A program made the translations under genes and the position numbers. Below, piece after piece: positions 48,601 to 60,557 of a DNA stretch of 64,000 nucleotides. Origin of the DNA: Litsea cubeba (lineage: Eukaryota > Streptophyta > Magnoliopsida > Laurales > Lauraceae); NCBI GenBank assembly GCA_012931725.1, contig CM022948.1, positions 67,120,423 through 67,184,422 on the forward strand, given 5' to 3'. The notes beneath the pieces are model-generated. The model did no database searches and was not told where the DNA came from. It saw only the letters and a program-made list of their open reading frames with translations. The first letter of the stretch is position 1. Each line of letters starts with the position of its first letter.

Positions 48601-49210
48601 CCAATAAAATTCTCAAAATGCTAAATCTAATCTCCAATTAGAGACGCCATCATGCTTTATAATAAAAAGGGGATTCCTATATTCACATGAAACTCTAGTT
48701 TTCTTAACTCCCTTAATAAAAAAAATGGCAAAAGCCGTCCCTTCCAAGTTTTATATTTAGAAACTCAAATCAAATAAAACTCAAACAACAAGTGCTATGC
48801 CCAGACAACCAAACTAACAGCTACAAACAATTAACTGCAACAAAAAGGCATGAAAAAGAACACCCTGAAAAAGAAAGAATTAATGGGTTTCTTAAAACTA
48901 CAATCATTCATTGAAATCAATAAAAACCATTGCTCATTTCCTTCCCAGTGCTCCACTCAAACAACCAAACCAACAACTACAAACACAAACCCCATCAAAA
49001 TGGAATTTTTAAACAAACCCATTGAAAAACAGACATAGCCAAGGTCCAAGGATAAAAAAAGATTAGATCTTTTACCACATGACCATCATTCTCCGTAGAA
49101 ACCCCAATCACCGGATTCTGCCTCCCCAAGCAAGCTCTGGGAAGAAGACCATAAACCGCTACGGCGAAAACGAAACCGAAAACGACACAAACCCTCCTCG
49201 CATCATCCAT
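39607..49210 (-). CDS. Class I formin (signal peptide, TM, FH1, FH2), six exons
   Basis: Join 49210-49076, 47118-46371, 46010-45296, 44791-44589, 42217-41982, 40443-39607: 2874 nt, 957 residues. All junctions keep the frame. Residues 1-28 are a signal peptide, 46-240 an extracellular region with a Pro/Ser/Thr-rich stretch (about 160-230), 242-265 a membrane helix (AVLIAVVTTAAGTLLFVSML), 383-469 a Pro-rich FH1 that would bind profilin-actin, and about 503-920 FH2, with LKPFFWDKV, GSFQFNEEMIESLFG across the exon 3/4 junction and GNRMNDGTFRGG (702 onward). FH2 dimers nucleate and cap actin barbed ends; plant class I formins place this at the plasma membrane or cell plate, anchored to the wall. 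Size and layout are normal for the class. Intron 5 is GC-AG; intron 4 carries an LTR. Which numbered FH gene it corresponds to I cannot say. Confidence 0.95.
40444..41981 (-). other. Formin intron 5 with GC-AG splice sites
   Basis: The exon ends TTGGAG and the intron begins GCAAGT (41981-41976), with acceptor TTTACAG at 40450-40444. Joining here gives FATLE-VACKELRSSRLF, the expected FH2 sequence. The nearest GT, four bases downstream, would break the frame. AG|GCAAGT is the consensus of rare GC-AG introns. The 1538-bp interior is AT-rich without other features. Confidence 0.88.
42726..43418 (-). mobile_element. Solo LTR (copia-like) in formin intron 4
   Basis: A 693-bp GC-richer block flanked by AAACC at 42721-42725 and 43419-43423. 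On the minus strand it begins TGTTATTGGAGAAC, has TATATATATG near 42830 and AATAAA near 42765, the order of U3, R and U5 signals. The other end reads GTGCATT, not CA, so the terminus may be mutated or slightly misplaced. Internal open frames lack motifs. It is in the sense orientation of the formin, so its polyadenylation signal could affect transcript processing. Confidence 0.5.
47119..49075 (-). other. Formin intron 1
   Basis: Donor GTAAAA after the GTG codon of Val45, acceptor GGCTACAG, phase 0, 1957 bp. The interior is AT-rich. An AATTCC/GGAATT-rich patch at 47710-47900 looks like old MITE or repeat debris, and an A-run lies at 48159-48170. Confidence 0.75.
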
Positions 49211-50730
49211 CGCTTCTCAGATCGCGGCACCCGTAGACCGATGCCTACAAACCAACGGCCGAGATCGAACCCGGCCACATACCCTCGATTCGCACCCAAA
49301 ATCAGCTGAAAAAGCGTAGAATCGAGATCTGAAAACCTCTCCAAAACCCTGGAAATCAGCAAAGCGCTTGAAGCTTGAATCTTTCAGAACCGAGTTTTAC
49401 AATTGAAATCTCTCTGCTGTCGACAAGTTTGGGAAAATTGAGCGGAAATGAAGAATCTGTACATGAATCGGGGAAAAGTTGGGATTTTTCCAGTCGAAAT
49501 CGGTGAAAAGTTAGGATTTTTCAAGTCTCGAGAGCTTTTTTTTTTTTTAAGCAGCTGTACTTTGACAAGAAGCCGTTGAATATGTAGGGGTTTTGCCGTA
49601 AAGAAGCTTCCAAATAATGGGATTAAAATTATTTCTGGTGTTAGGGAAATTTACAAGGGACCTGTAGTAGTTTTTCACAATTATAAGTTACTACCACCTC
49701 ACATTTTTATCTTTTTTAATATATTTTTATTGGGAAGAAAATTTATTTTTTGTGTAGAAGAATTTTTTTTTTTTTTGGAAAAGAAATTGGAATCATGTGA
49801 GAGACAACATAGTATTTGAAAGAAATTTTTTTTTAATAATTATGCCTATTAAAATCAGGGTAAACTAGCTTCATCATCGTTTAGTTTGGACTAATTGAAA
49901 AAGATCTACCATATTTTGTAGTTGAATGTAGCCTCGTTGGGCATAAATTCAGGGTGATATAGATACAGGATCATTAAACTCAATTTAATTTTGTGTCATA
50001 TCATAGTAAAGGTGAGGTAAAGTAAGGTGAGATAAAGTATGTGGTAAAACAAAGTGGGAGAGAGAGTTGTCAAGTAGTTATTTTTTGTATTGACTTTACT
50101 TTACTATACTTTACCATTGTTTTATGTGATAAAAGAAAAGCAATTTAAGGTAAAAACATCGCAGTTGAACTTTACCATACCACACTATTCTTTTATCCAG
50201 ATGTGGTAAATTACATTTTTAAATTGAAATATTTAATAAAAAATTATTCTAATAATATAATTTACTTTAATCATAGCACCTCCCAAACAACTCAATTTAA
50301 AATCTGTAAGATTTTTCAAAAATCGCCAAACAGGAAAAATATTGTAATATTATAATATTACATTATTCTATTTAATACTATTTTATTCTTACAATAATTA
50401 AATCTGTAAAAATTTTATTCTGTATACATCCAAACGGGCCCTTAGTGCCTATTTGTTTAGAGATAAGTTTTTTATGGGAATTCACTATATTGTGAATTCT
50501 AAACAACAATGAAAGCATTGTGTGCCGAGAATCTTGAGTTCTTTATCCCGAATAGTAAGAATTCATAAACTTAAATCTGTGAATTATTAATTTTGGCCTG
50601 TAGAATTTTCAAAATGTTCCGTTTACTTGACCATATATTAACCCATGTAAGAGTCATAAGTTAAGGAATTACTAAAACCCTCTAACATGAATCCTCAAGA
50701 TTGCAAAAGTGGCATTTGAAATGTCAACTC
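49211..50730. other. Formin upstream region
   Basis: The first few hundred bases would hold promoter and 5' UTR, but no certain TATA box could be placed. From 49960 to 50445 is a GTAAAG/TAAGGT-rich block ending CCAAACGGGCCC, an end sequence of hAT-type MITEs; the opposite end was not identified. Confidence 0.5.
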
Positions 50731-50900
50731 TTTTGTGAGTTTCTCAATTTAAATATTAGAGAATTCAAAATTCTACTAACATAGGACGTACACCCTTGTT
50801 AGAAATTTCCAACAATTTTGTGAGTTTCTCAATTTAAATATCAGAGAATTCAAAATTCTACTAACATAGGACGTACACCCTTATTAGAAATTTCCAACAA
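50731..50900. repeat. 85-bp tandem duplication
   Basis: TTTTGTGAGTTTCTCAATTT starts at 50731 and 50816; the copies differ at two visible positions, so the event is recent. Confidence 0.88.
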
Positions 50901-53900
50901 AGAGAATTCTTGTCACAAATGCTATAGACAAAACGGACCCTTTAAAATGTTTGAATAACATTTTGAACCGTTTCGAAAATCAAAATGTGTTCGGATCACA
51001 TCTTTTCGTCATTAGAGGGCACTGAATCCATGTAAGGTGGTATATGTATTTTTTTTATTTATCATCTTTGACCTACCTTTTTTAAGATGAATAAGGCATT
51101 TTGGCCATTTGAAAAATGTGCATGTTGAAGTTAATATAAAATTCAATTTATATGTAACTTATTTCCACATAAATAATTAAGGATCAATTTTTAGCCGTAA
51201 GGCTGATGGTAAGGGACTTTGGTGATTGTATGGGTGCAAGAATACTTACATGAAAAAAAAAATGGTTTAAAGGCCAAAAGAAATTTTGAAATATTTCAAC
51301 CAAAAGCAAGGAGTCCTTTACATTTTTTACATTGTAAGAGGCTTTTATCATAAAAGGCAACAAACCAGGGGTATAAGTTAAAAAAGCCCGTTGTGATTCT
51401 AAAAATCCCTCCAACGTATGAAAAGGACAAGAGAAAGTTCAACGTTTTAGGAAGAGTAAGAAAAAAAATAAAAAGCAAAAACAGGGGGAAGAGCAGCGGA
51501 ATATGGTGGTCACGTTTTGGTCGGGCCCACATGTTCCACCCGGGCATAAAATGCGTGCGGGCTTTTTCATGGACGGCTATGATCATCCGATTAGGTGAAA
51601 ACTCATGGGTCCCACCATCTCTACGACACTGATTGGATGGAGGGTAGGTGAAAAACTGAAAATGTTGGAGTTTGAATCCACTTCACACCTTTAACACAAG
51701 AACCGTGTAATAGATTCCGGGATCTCCATTATAAATCCCCATAAAGATAATTTTAGTAGTCCGTTCAAGATGAAAATTATCTCTTTTAATAATATAATTA
51801 TATTTTACTTTCAGCTTTTGGTTTCACTTATGATTGAAAACGTGGTGGGAGCAGATGTGGCGTTAGTCATGTTTTCGTGAGATGTTCAATTTTATAAGAA
51901 TTTTGAGGAGATGAAATTCATCTTGAATAATCCAAATTATATATTTTTATATGGGTCCATGATAAACGGCCCGGCATGTGTTATCCGGACTGATTCAAAA
52001 TCTTCTGAACTACTAGAATCTGTGGTTGAATCTTCCGTGCAAAATGATTAGTAGTGAGAAAATTAGAAAAATCACGAGAATAGCGTTCAAGAAAGAAACA
52101 TAGGAAAGTAAGAAAAAAACAAAACCGGTTATGCGCGTACAGAGCAGAACGCGGTGTATCCCCCAACGTGACAGTTGGAAGAACAATTGCATGAGATCTC
52201 GACCTTTCATCTGAAAGGGCCCAAAGAAAATGTCTTATGCTGAATAGTGAAACCCACATCTCAGGTTTTACTCTAAAAGTCACATGTCCTTTGTATCTCC
52301 TGAAAATGGACGGTTAGATTAGCAGCACAATCTTTAAATGCCATAAAAACCGATTATCTTCCCCTTTCTTTTTTGGCTAGGATGATTAGTATTTTGACAG
52401 AACTGGTGTTTGGAATTTATGTGCCGCTGTAGATCTCTCTAGCCCACAAGAGTTTTTTTTTTTTTTTCCCCAGTGGCCCCACAAGGGCTATATCCTCGTT
52501 CTGCCTTTGGATGTAGATTTGACTTTTTAAGATTTGAATTATTAAAATGAAGATTTGAAAATTCATCTTCCATTTATCCATTATTATATATTACGTTAGA
52601 AGGTTTTGGATCCAATTTTGACTGTTGTTTACATTTTGACCCGAAGTTACATTCAGATTTTACAATGGCTAGCTAACATATTCTCCCTCCAATTTTCACT
52701 AATATACTTTCCCTACTTATGAATTCTCATCTTTCTCCATATCTAACATATGTAGAATCCTACGGCTTCATGTATATCCGTTGTTATTTGTTAAGCACAG
52801 GTTTTTGTGCTGGTGATATTTAAAGGAAAACATTATTGGGCAATCATTGTTTAATATATTCACCTTTGACTTTTCATTTTGAAGTGCTTTTAGAAACAAA
52901 AAAGTCTTAAGAATTCCTTCAAATTAAATCAATGAAATGAAACAAATGTTCCATTAAGATTGGTGCAGTAAATAACTAAATAATCATTGGAATACTTCAA
53001 TTTTAACCAAACACACTTTTAAGATAAAATGTAAGAAATTCCAATCCAAACCTTTTGACAAGGATATAAGAAGATCTAGATGAGAATTCCAAATATTATT
53101 GCTATCAAATACACCATGCGGTTCTTGTAGTAGGCACACAAAATCAATTAGGTAGCCCTTGTAACTGAGTCGCCGAGACTAAAATGACCTTTTTTACTAT
53201 TCTTTGTAAAAACACCCCCATATTGTCCCTTCTAGGATTGTTCATGGCCCACGACCCATATCCAGCTTAAGCTTGACACAGGCCGACCTGAATCTGACCT
53301 GTCTCAAACATGTGAGGCCAAAAGTCCGCTTATTTAGTCAATCAAGCCTGGCCAGACCAAGCTTTCTATCACTCTTTTTGGCAGATCAGTCACTAAACTG
53401 CAAGAAATATTTATTTTGACAGGGCAAGCTCTGTCGTGGCTATGGGCTTAATCCATGCCCTATCCTAATTTTAAATTCAAGCCTTGCTCAAGTACTGAAA
53501 TCCAAGGCTCCGAACCAATGTGGCTGGCCCGGTCCATGAGTACCCAAGTCGTGCCAACTTAGCTTATGGTAGCAAGAATCAGCAAAGCTTGTTCAAAGGA
53601 TGGCCTAGATCTATAAATGAAAGTGACTGATGCAGTAGCTGTAGTGAGGCCCAATTCTTGTCAAGTGTAGGAATTTTCATTTGAGGCCAATTGTTGGTCT
53701 TGTATAGAATGATGATGAATGACAAAATGATGCCTATTGTTGACAATTCTCATTTTTTTGGACTTGGTTATCAATGTTGGACATGTTTGGAGTCTTTCTT
53801 TTGACAGTAAACACAGTTCTCTTCATGTCTAAAAAGGTTTTAAAATTTCATTGATGCATTAAAGAAACATCAATTTATGACTGGGGGTTGTTGGGTTGTT

Positions 53901-54289
53901 GGGTAATAAAGACATGGAAGTCCAGCTTTAAAATCGTATTTTATTTCAGGAGATGCATATATGATTTGATAATAGATAAAACCTAGTCAACCTGTCTTAA
54001 TTTTGGAACAACATTTTGGTCCAAGCCCTTAACACCATGGTTCAGGTAAAATCAAGTAAGGGCCCCACTTCCATGGATGTATTATATTCGCCACAAATAT
54101 CCTAAAATCTGAATGTGGGGTTTTTGCCTTACTGTGAGAATATCCAAATATCATGGTAATTAGACAATCTTAGCCCTTCATTCTAAGATATCAACATGAC
54201 ATTTTGTTGACTTCATTTATAAAAGGTCTTTCACACCCTAGATTTCAAAACTCATAAATTATACTATTTTCAAAAGCCCCACGTATCAA
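50901..54289. other. Intergenic, no gene recognised
   Basis: AT-rich with long A and T runs and no domain-bearing frame on either strand. Short frames at 51184-51632 and 51981-52283 have no motifs. Confidence 0.55.
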
Positions 54290-54610
54290 AACCCTTTGGT
54301 TTGTCAATTTACTATTAAAGTAAAAGTAACATAAAGTCTCCATTTTTCAAATAAGGGGTCACCTCAAAAGTACACATCTTCAAAATTTTCTCATTTCTTT
54401 GCGTAAAAGTAAAAAAGCAACCTCATTTATTCACAAAATGACAAAAAAAAAACACTTATTTAGTTATTTTTATATAAAAAGTCAAAAAAATTTCTTACTA
54501 ATCCACTAAAGACAAGATACCATCATACCCCCTTATATATTATATTCTCTTGACTTAATGCTTTACTTTAACTTTACTTTTCAATAAAATTACCAAAAAG
54601 GCAAGGTCTT
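54290..54610. mobile_element. hAT-like MITE, family B copy 1
   Basis: It shares its layout with 55625-55925: a GGTTTGTCAATTTACTATT-AAAGTAAAAG left end, GGGGTCACMTCAAAAG, AAAAAGTCAAAAA, ACCATCATAMCMCCTTATAT, and a right end that is the inverted left end (ACTTTAACTTTACTTTTCAAT...ACCAAAAAGGC). There is no coding capacity. Confidence 0.6.
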
Positions 54611-55107
54611 TTGAACTCAATGCATAAGGTTTGATAGTCGGTGGAGGACATATAATTCACCTAGGAATGTTGAATTTACATTGTTTAATTCCTTGAATGT
54701 ATGGTTGTACTTGTTGTTACTTCATTTATTATAATGTAAAGGGCCTTTTTCCTGTTATCTTGACTTGAATTAAAAGGCCCATTGACTTTAAAAGGTAGGC
54801 CCCACTAGCTAGCTGACTGACTTTGACCTTTGCATCAGATAGTTCCTCTTCCTTCAAGCTCCCATTGTGTTTTGCAGTACCAGTCTCATTTATGTTCCGC
54901 TCCTATTCCTAGCTCCTCTCCTATTCCTAGCTCCTCTTGGTGTGTGGGTTAGATAGGTGCAATTAATGGTCTTCGGTTTGAGTTAGATCAACCTGAACCT
55001 GAATGGTCCAATGGGTCGAATTCAAAGTCTGATCCTAAGGTTAACCCTTATAAAGCCTGAACCATGTCAAAATTTTTATCGGAGGACCTGGATCCTATGT
55101 AACCTTT
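54611..55107. other. Intergenic, no gene recognised
   Basis: AT-rich. A short duplication of CTCCTATTCCTAGCTCCTCT lies at 54899-54937. No gene. Confidence 0.5.
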
Positions 55108-55214
55108 ATGACTGATGTCCTTAATGCCACACGACAAAGATTTTTAGACGAAAAATCTATCCTGTGACAATTGCCCACAGATATGGTGCTCACATATTAT
55201 GATTATATGATATA
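55108..55214. repeat. Dispersed 105-bp direct repeat, copy 1
   Basis: GACTGATGTCCTTAATGCCA through GACAATTGCCCACAGATATG recurs at 57557-57661 with about 90% identity. The sequence between the copies (2.35 kb) is different in base composition. It may mark an insertion or a segmental duplication. Confidence 0.7.
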
Positions 55215-55624
55215 TATACGAGTCAAACGAGTTTGAAGAATGGATTGGAGTAGCTGCTTTGCCTATAAACTGTGTCGGTATGTTTTGCTAATTTTAATAT
55301 TTAGAAAGTCTATGGTCGTCTTCAAATTGGAAGAGTGTGGAAATCTATACATGTCTGTTGAAATTCTAAAAGTCGACCCAATGATCAAGAGTTATCGAGG
55401 CAACTGAAAGTTCATTTTGAAGACTTTATTGTTACCATGAAGAATGTACATACATGACTCTTGAAAACGTCTAGGGTAGTCTCTGTCATTGTTTTGAGAA
55501 AGAAACAAGTGTTCCGTTTAGAAAAATTCCCTTGTTTTTTTCAAGGTCAAAATCAATATATCTAGGCAAATCTTCGGGCACATTCACCTCTCATCGTATT
55601 ACAATGAAAACTTCCACTAGTCTC

Positions 55625-55925
55625 AACGTGTTTGGCACTTAACTAGTTAAAGTGAAGTGAAGTGAATCTAGATAAAAATGACAAGGGGTCACATCAAAAG
55701 AACACAATTTCAATATTTCCTCCTAATTTTTCAAAAAAAGTCAAAAAAGCAACATACTTTCTCCACTAAAAGACAAAAAAACTCCACTTTTCTATGCAAA
55801 AAGTCAAAAAGATTCCATACCAAACAACTAAAAATAAAACACCATCATAACACCTTATATTTTATTCTATCTTGATTTGATGCTTCACCTCACCATACTT
55901 CAATTCACCACATATCCAAACAGGC
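55625..55925. mobile_element. hAT-like MITE, family B copy 2
   Basis: The left end GTTTGGCACTTAACTAGTTA with AGTGAAGTGAAGTGA pairs inverted with the right end (TTGATTTGATGCTTCACCTCACC...ATCCAAACAGGC). About 300 bp, A-rich inside, no coding capacity. Related to 54290-54610 and to the truncated piece at 31998. Confidence 0.65.
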
Positions 55926-57556
55926 TAGGGATTGCTGTTAGCCCCTAAAATGGTCACACTGCGTTGGTGTGCAGATTGTGTGGTGGAGTTGGTGGTCCTA
56001 GACCTAACTACTGCACAAACAGTCCATTGGTGCATATGGACTGTGCTATGATAGCTAAACACTGCATATAATTGGTCCCTTGGTGTGGATGGTTCTTGCC
56101 TTTTGGTCGCTGGTGCGATGGATGGTGGTGCCTAACAATGCTGTGCAATGAATAGCGTGCACGACGTGCTGTGCTGCACGTGGTGAGTGCAGTATCGTGC
56201 TGCACGTGGAGTGTGCAGTCGTCGTGCTGTGTGGATGGCAGCGTGCACACGTTGCTGTGTTGCTGCGAGGGACGTCGTACACGTGCTGCGGTTGCTGTGA
56301 ACGACGTTGTGTGAATGCTGCGAGAGCTGCGGGTGATGCGGTCGACGTCGTGCGAGTGTTGCGAGGCTTGCAGGAACTATTGTCGACGTCGTGCAGGAGC
56401 TGTGTGCGGCAGATTTTAGACTCTCGACCAACCTTGTATTTTCTAGATACAAATGCATGTCTAATGCATGAAAAAGATGTTAAACATGCTGAATAATCAT
56501 TGTGCAAAAGGATTTGTGCATTGGGGTCCGGGAAGTGGTTGAAACCTCCATTTTCTCCCTCTCGGACGTTTATACCCAGGAGGTGAGAAACAATGGGTGG
56601 CACATACATCTACTATGTAGCAGGTTTGCCTGTTGGGTGGAAAAATGAACGGTGGACATTGTATGCGCACGATATGCACTGGATACACTACCAAAGGCCT
56701 TGGTGGCCTCGGTTGGACATTGATTGGGATGCGGTTGGAAAATTGGTGCATGGGACCCACACCCTCGTGCCTGGGCCTAGAGGCCCGAACGGATGCGGTG
56801 GCGTGCTGGATTGGTGCATGGGGTTTCTCCCTCTTGTGTTGGGGCTGGTGTAGCCCATGTGGAAGACACAGTTGGTGCTGTGTGGCATGCCTTGCCACAT
56901 AGATAGTTGCTGATAGGCTTGGGAATGATGTGGCATCCACTTGGGTGGGTGGTTGAGGAACTGCCATGGCAGTTTGGCCTGTGAAGTGTGTTGGGCATGT
57001 GGAGGACTACTTGGACCAACAAAAGCATGACAGGTGGCACGCAACTGCTCAGACAAATTGCCCCTCAGTGGGTTATTTCCAGCAACGCATTGGCAACTGT
57101 TTGAGGGGCCAAGTGGCAGGCAGTTAGCCTCGGTGGCACTGTCTGATTGGCTAGAGACTTATTTAAAAGGGAACTGCATGGTCGCAGATCCGAATTATAC
57201 AAGAGGAGACAAGATAGAGGTCTCAAACAAAAGTCACAGAACAAAAACTAAGACAGAGACATAGTGTGAGATAGGAGTCTCAGACAGAGGGTCTCAGAGA
57301 AAAGGAGTTAGCCTAAGTGAAATCAAGCGGGGCTTTGGGGTTCAGACAGAGCTTCAAGAGAGATCTTTGCATAAGAGTGTTACAGAGAGTTATGAGTGGT
57401 AATTCTTTGTAAGGGCCCGTCCTATAGTTTTGATTAATATGAGAGGGCTGGTGCCAAATTAATCAAGTAATCTGTATTTGCATTGTGTTGTCTACAATTG
57501 TCTCCTTTCTATTCCTTTACTGCTGTTTGTGTGTGTGTTTGTTGGTTGGCTGGTTA
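55926..57556. mobile_element. LTR-like GC-rich block
   Basis: GC-rich DNA with reiterated TGCTGCACGTGG, GTCGACGTCGTG and GCTGCGRG motifs (56150-56410), a TATA-like TTATTTAAAAGG at 57160, then an AGACAGAG/GTCTCAGA leader with internal duplications (57205-57300). This has the texture of a retrotransposon LTR. No ends or target duplication were established, and the open frames here lack motifs. Confidence 0.4.
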
Positions 57557-57665
57557 AGTGACTGATGTCCTTAACGCCACACGGCAAAGATTTTTAGGCG
57601 AAAAATCTACCCCGTGACAATTGCCCACAGATATGGAGCTCACATATTTTGATATATACATATTT
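57557..57665. repeat. Dispersed 105-bp direct repeat, copy 2
   Basis: Partner of 55108-55214, with several C/T differences (for example CACGGCAAAG against CACGACAAAG). Confidence 0.7.
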
Positions 57666-57905
57666 TCATGAGGTATCTACCAAAAAAACCCCTTCAGAGT
57701 CACTAAAGAAAAAACCTAAAAGATAGGTATATACCATAGTGGTCCTAGGGCCCTTTTGGTTTTTTTTTCTTTCTTCCAAGCAGCGATATCCTTGCTCATT
57801 TCTCTTTCCTCCTCTTCCTCCTCCTCCTCCAACTCCTTCCACATCTACATACTAAACCTATAAGGTCAAAAAGCTTAGAGTCAACAAAAATGGCTGACAA
57901 GATAT
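57666..57905. other. Short spacer, no gene recognised
   Basis: AT-rich with a pyrimidine run (57755-57830). Confidence 0.5.
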
Positions 57906-58520
57906 TGTCATGCCAAAACTGAGGCAGAGAGAGCGAGAATACTACTTGCTATAGCGAGCGTGGCGGTTGTTGCCCAGTCCGATGCGGACTCTGTTTTAGA
58001 GTTTGAAAAATGCTTATTTCCTAATTGGATTATTATTAGGAGTCTTAAGCATGGATTTGGGGTTATATATTGGGTGTTTCTCACAACCCAAAGAAGATAC
58101 AGATCATCTCTCAAGTTCTAAATTAGTGATCTAATTGAAAGAAATATTCTCTAGAGAGTTTTTGAAAAGTTGTGCTGCCAAGTACTCTAGAGAGCCAGGT
58201 TCTTCTGCATCCCTTGTAGAAGATCATCTTCTTGCGTAGAAGATTTGAGGAGTCAAGTGCTGGATTGAGTCTGTTGCAATCAACGGTGTGAAGTCATTGA
58301 AGCGTGAAGCGACACAAGGTAACTTCAGTCTTTAGGTATGGGATATCTGGGGAGGATATCTGAGTTTCTTATAATTACGAGATTCATAGTGTTTGATTTT
58401 TGATCCAGTTCGGATCCATGGTTTTGCACCCGGTTAGGGTTTTCCATGCTAAATCTGGTGTCCTTGTGGTGTGTGCTTGTGATTTTATTTTCGCTGCGTA
58501 GATTATTATTTTTTGCACAC
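57906..58520 (+). mobile_element. Copia-type LTR (plus orientation)
   Basis: Probable start TGTCATGCC. In order: TTGCTATAGCGAGCG, GGACTCTGTTTTAGAGTT, GGAGTC, TATATATTGGGTGTTTCTCA with CAACCCAAAG, then GGTTTTGCACCC, GGTTTTCCATGCTAAATCTG and TTTCGCTGCGTAGATTA near the end. The last motifs are typical of the 3' part of plant copia LTRs, and the first group matches the LTR at 61020-61830 in the opposite orientation. The right end and target duplication are uncertain. Confidence 0.6.
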
Positions 58521-59034
58521 TAGTGGGCTGATTTATTGAGTGGACCAATCTAGAGATCTCGTACTTTAAACTCTCAAAACTCTTACCTGCACAACATCTT
58601 TCTTCATTGTATGGTGACCTCAATGGTCTAGGACTTGGGTGCAGGTGTGAGATTGTTACCGAAACACCTCAAGTCTTATAGATAGTCATCTAATTCCACC
58701 ATTTTTCTCTCACAACCTAAATAAACTCATCTGAATTCATTCATCTCCTTTCAACCAAACAAATGAAACTTCACCCCCATCTAACGAAACTCACCTTTTC
58801 TCTCTTTCTTGAACACATATTTTTTCTCTCCTTTCATTCGTTTCTTTTTTTTTCTTCTTTTCTTTATTCTCCTCCCATTGTTACTCTCTACAACCCACAC
58901 TTTTCAATATCTTTTTCTCATCTCTATGCACAACCATTGCTCAATTCCAAACCACCTCTACCCCCCATCATAATCTTATCGCAATCCCCTTGCATCCCCT
59001 TCCCCACCAGTCCAACTCACAACACCTAGACCAG
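58521..59034. other. Spacer, C/T-rich
   Basis: Pyrimidine-rich from 58660 to 59030 with no recognisable gene. Confidence 0.5.
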
Positions 59035-59342
59035 TGTTGGCCAAATGGGTCTGGACCAAGTGCGTTTAGCGTCATGAGTATTTTGATAAGTGTACCAGAG
59101 CTTTCTTAGGGGCTAAGAATGGTTTCTTGTAGGCCAAGAAAGTGTGAATTATATATTGTTATAATCTGTATCCTAGACAAAAACATAGACTTGAGAACCC
59201 AGAGGAAAGTAGAGTTTCTTTCCCATGGACGAAGGCGAGTTTGTCGAACCACGTAAATCTGGGTGTGTAATTTTCTATTTTCTCATGTGGTTTGATTGAT
59301 TGTCGATCGTGGTGATTTTTGCTTCAGCACACGCGCACAACA
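59035..59342 (+). mobile_element. Copia 5' LTR with adjacent primer site
   Basis: 308 bp from TGTTGGCC to CGCACAACA, so the ends are TGTTG...CAACA. A tRNA-iMet-type primer site follows two bases later. The body of the element is interrupted near 59440 by a TIR element, and no matching 3' LTR is seen in the window, so this is a broken retrotransposon head. Confidence 0.65.
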
Positions 59343-59344
59343 AG

Positions 59345-59357
59345 TGGCATCAGAGCC
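59345..59357 (+). promoter_or_regulatory. Primer-binding site, tRNA-iMet type
   Basis: TGGCATCAGAGCC; the initiator-tRNA complement is TGGTATCAGAGCC, so there is one mismatch in 13. Confidence 0.75.
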
Positions 59358-59585
59358 AAGGTCTGCCTAAGACTTCGAGTTGTGCTGCGCGGCGATCAAC
59401 ATGAGATTCGTTGAGGGAGTCGGGAATTTCTCTCAGTAGGGGAAGATAAGATTTATTATAGGGGACTTTATGGGAAAAAAAATTCGTAGGGCGCCATAGG
59501 ACAGATGGGGACCCACTAGGACTTTGGAGATGGAATGGGTCCTCTTGTTGCTTTTCAGTCTTTTTTTTTTTTTTTTTGTGTTTTG

Positions 59586-59870
59586 CGATATGGCCGATAT
59601 CAACCATCATTTGAGTAACCAATAAAATACCAGCTTTAGTTATTTCTAACGGTGGCTGACAGTTTGGTCGATATCGACCAAGTTTTCAGTAACCTGCAAA
59701 ATAACAGGTTTAGTTATTTCTCATCATGACTGACAGGTTAGTTAATATTGACCATTAGGCATGGTCGATATCAACCATCTTTTCATGTTAGTGCAAAATT
59801 ACAGGTTCAATTATTTCTCAATTTGACTGACAGGTTAGTCGATATCGACCATCAGCGATAGTCAATGTCA
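59586..59870. repeat. Diverged ~85-bp repeats with TGGTCGATATCGACCA palindrome
   Basis: Each unit has a palindromic core (perfect TGGTCGATATCGACCA at about 59672; GTCGATATCGACCA near 59835; weaker at 59590, 59735 and 59762), then a TTTTCA stretch, CAAAATWACAGGTT and TTATTTCT, then TGACTGACAGGTTAG. An isolated copy (GATGGTCGATACCGACCATC) is at 60876-60895 near the other end of the element. Confidence 0.75.
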
Positions 59871-60557
59871 ATCATCTTTTCATAACACGTAAAATGAAAG
59901 CTTCAATTATAATTTGGAAACTATGACTGGAAGGTCACACATATTGAAGCAAGGTAATGGTTGACAACCTACATATTGAAGCAATCATGTTCACATCAAT
60001 ACGACTGGTTCACACATATGCCTGAGGGATTTGGATTGTGATTTTAATTGAGAAAAGCTTCTCACTCTTCGCGCTGAGATCCCCCGTGTTATTCAAGAAG
60101 GTGGGTTGGATGAATTGAAGATTTCCAATTAATGGTGTCTAGGATTCCATTTCCATCACACTAAGCGAGTAGTTCTCAAGCTTATTATACGATCAATGAC
60201 TTTAGTTAGAATCAAATCCTATCCGGTCAATGACCATGGCTATTAGCAACCTTTCTGCATCATGTTAAGAAAATTCTTCACTTGTTAGGTTGAGGAGCTT
60301 TCGTGTGATTGAAGAGAGTAACTTAGTCAAATTGAAGATTTTCTAGTTAGAGGCGTTTAGGATTCCAACACCCCAAATTGAATCATTCTCGAGCTATCAT
60401 CCCACCAACAACTCGATTTAGCATCACTAAATCCTAACGAAAAAAGATGGGCATGGTTTTATTAAAAAATGAAAAGGAAATTTCCAGAGGCCCCATTTGA
60501 TGTAGCAAAGCAAACCCATTTAATTTTAATTAGTGAGTTGATTTCAACATCATGCAT

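Noticed and set aside
56008..57056. Several His/Thr/Pro-rich frames on both strands
   Set aside because: Caused by GC-rich short repeats in an LTR-like block; no conserved motif.
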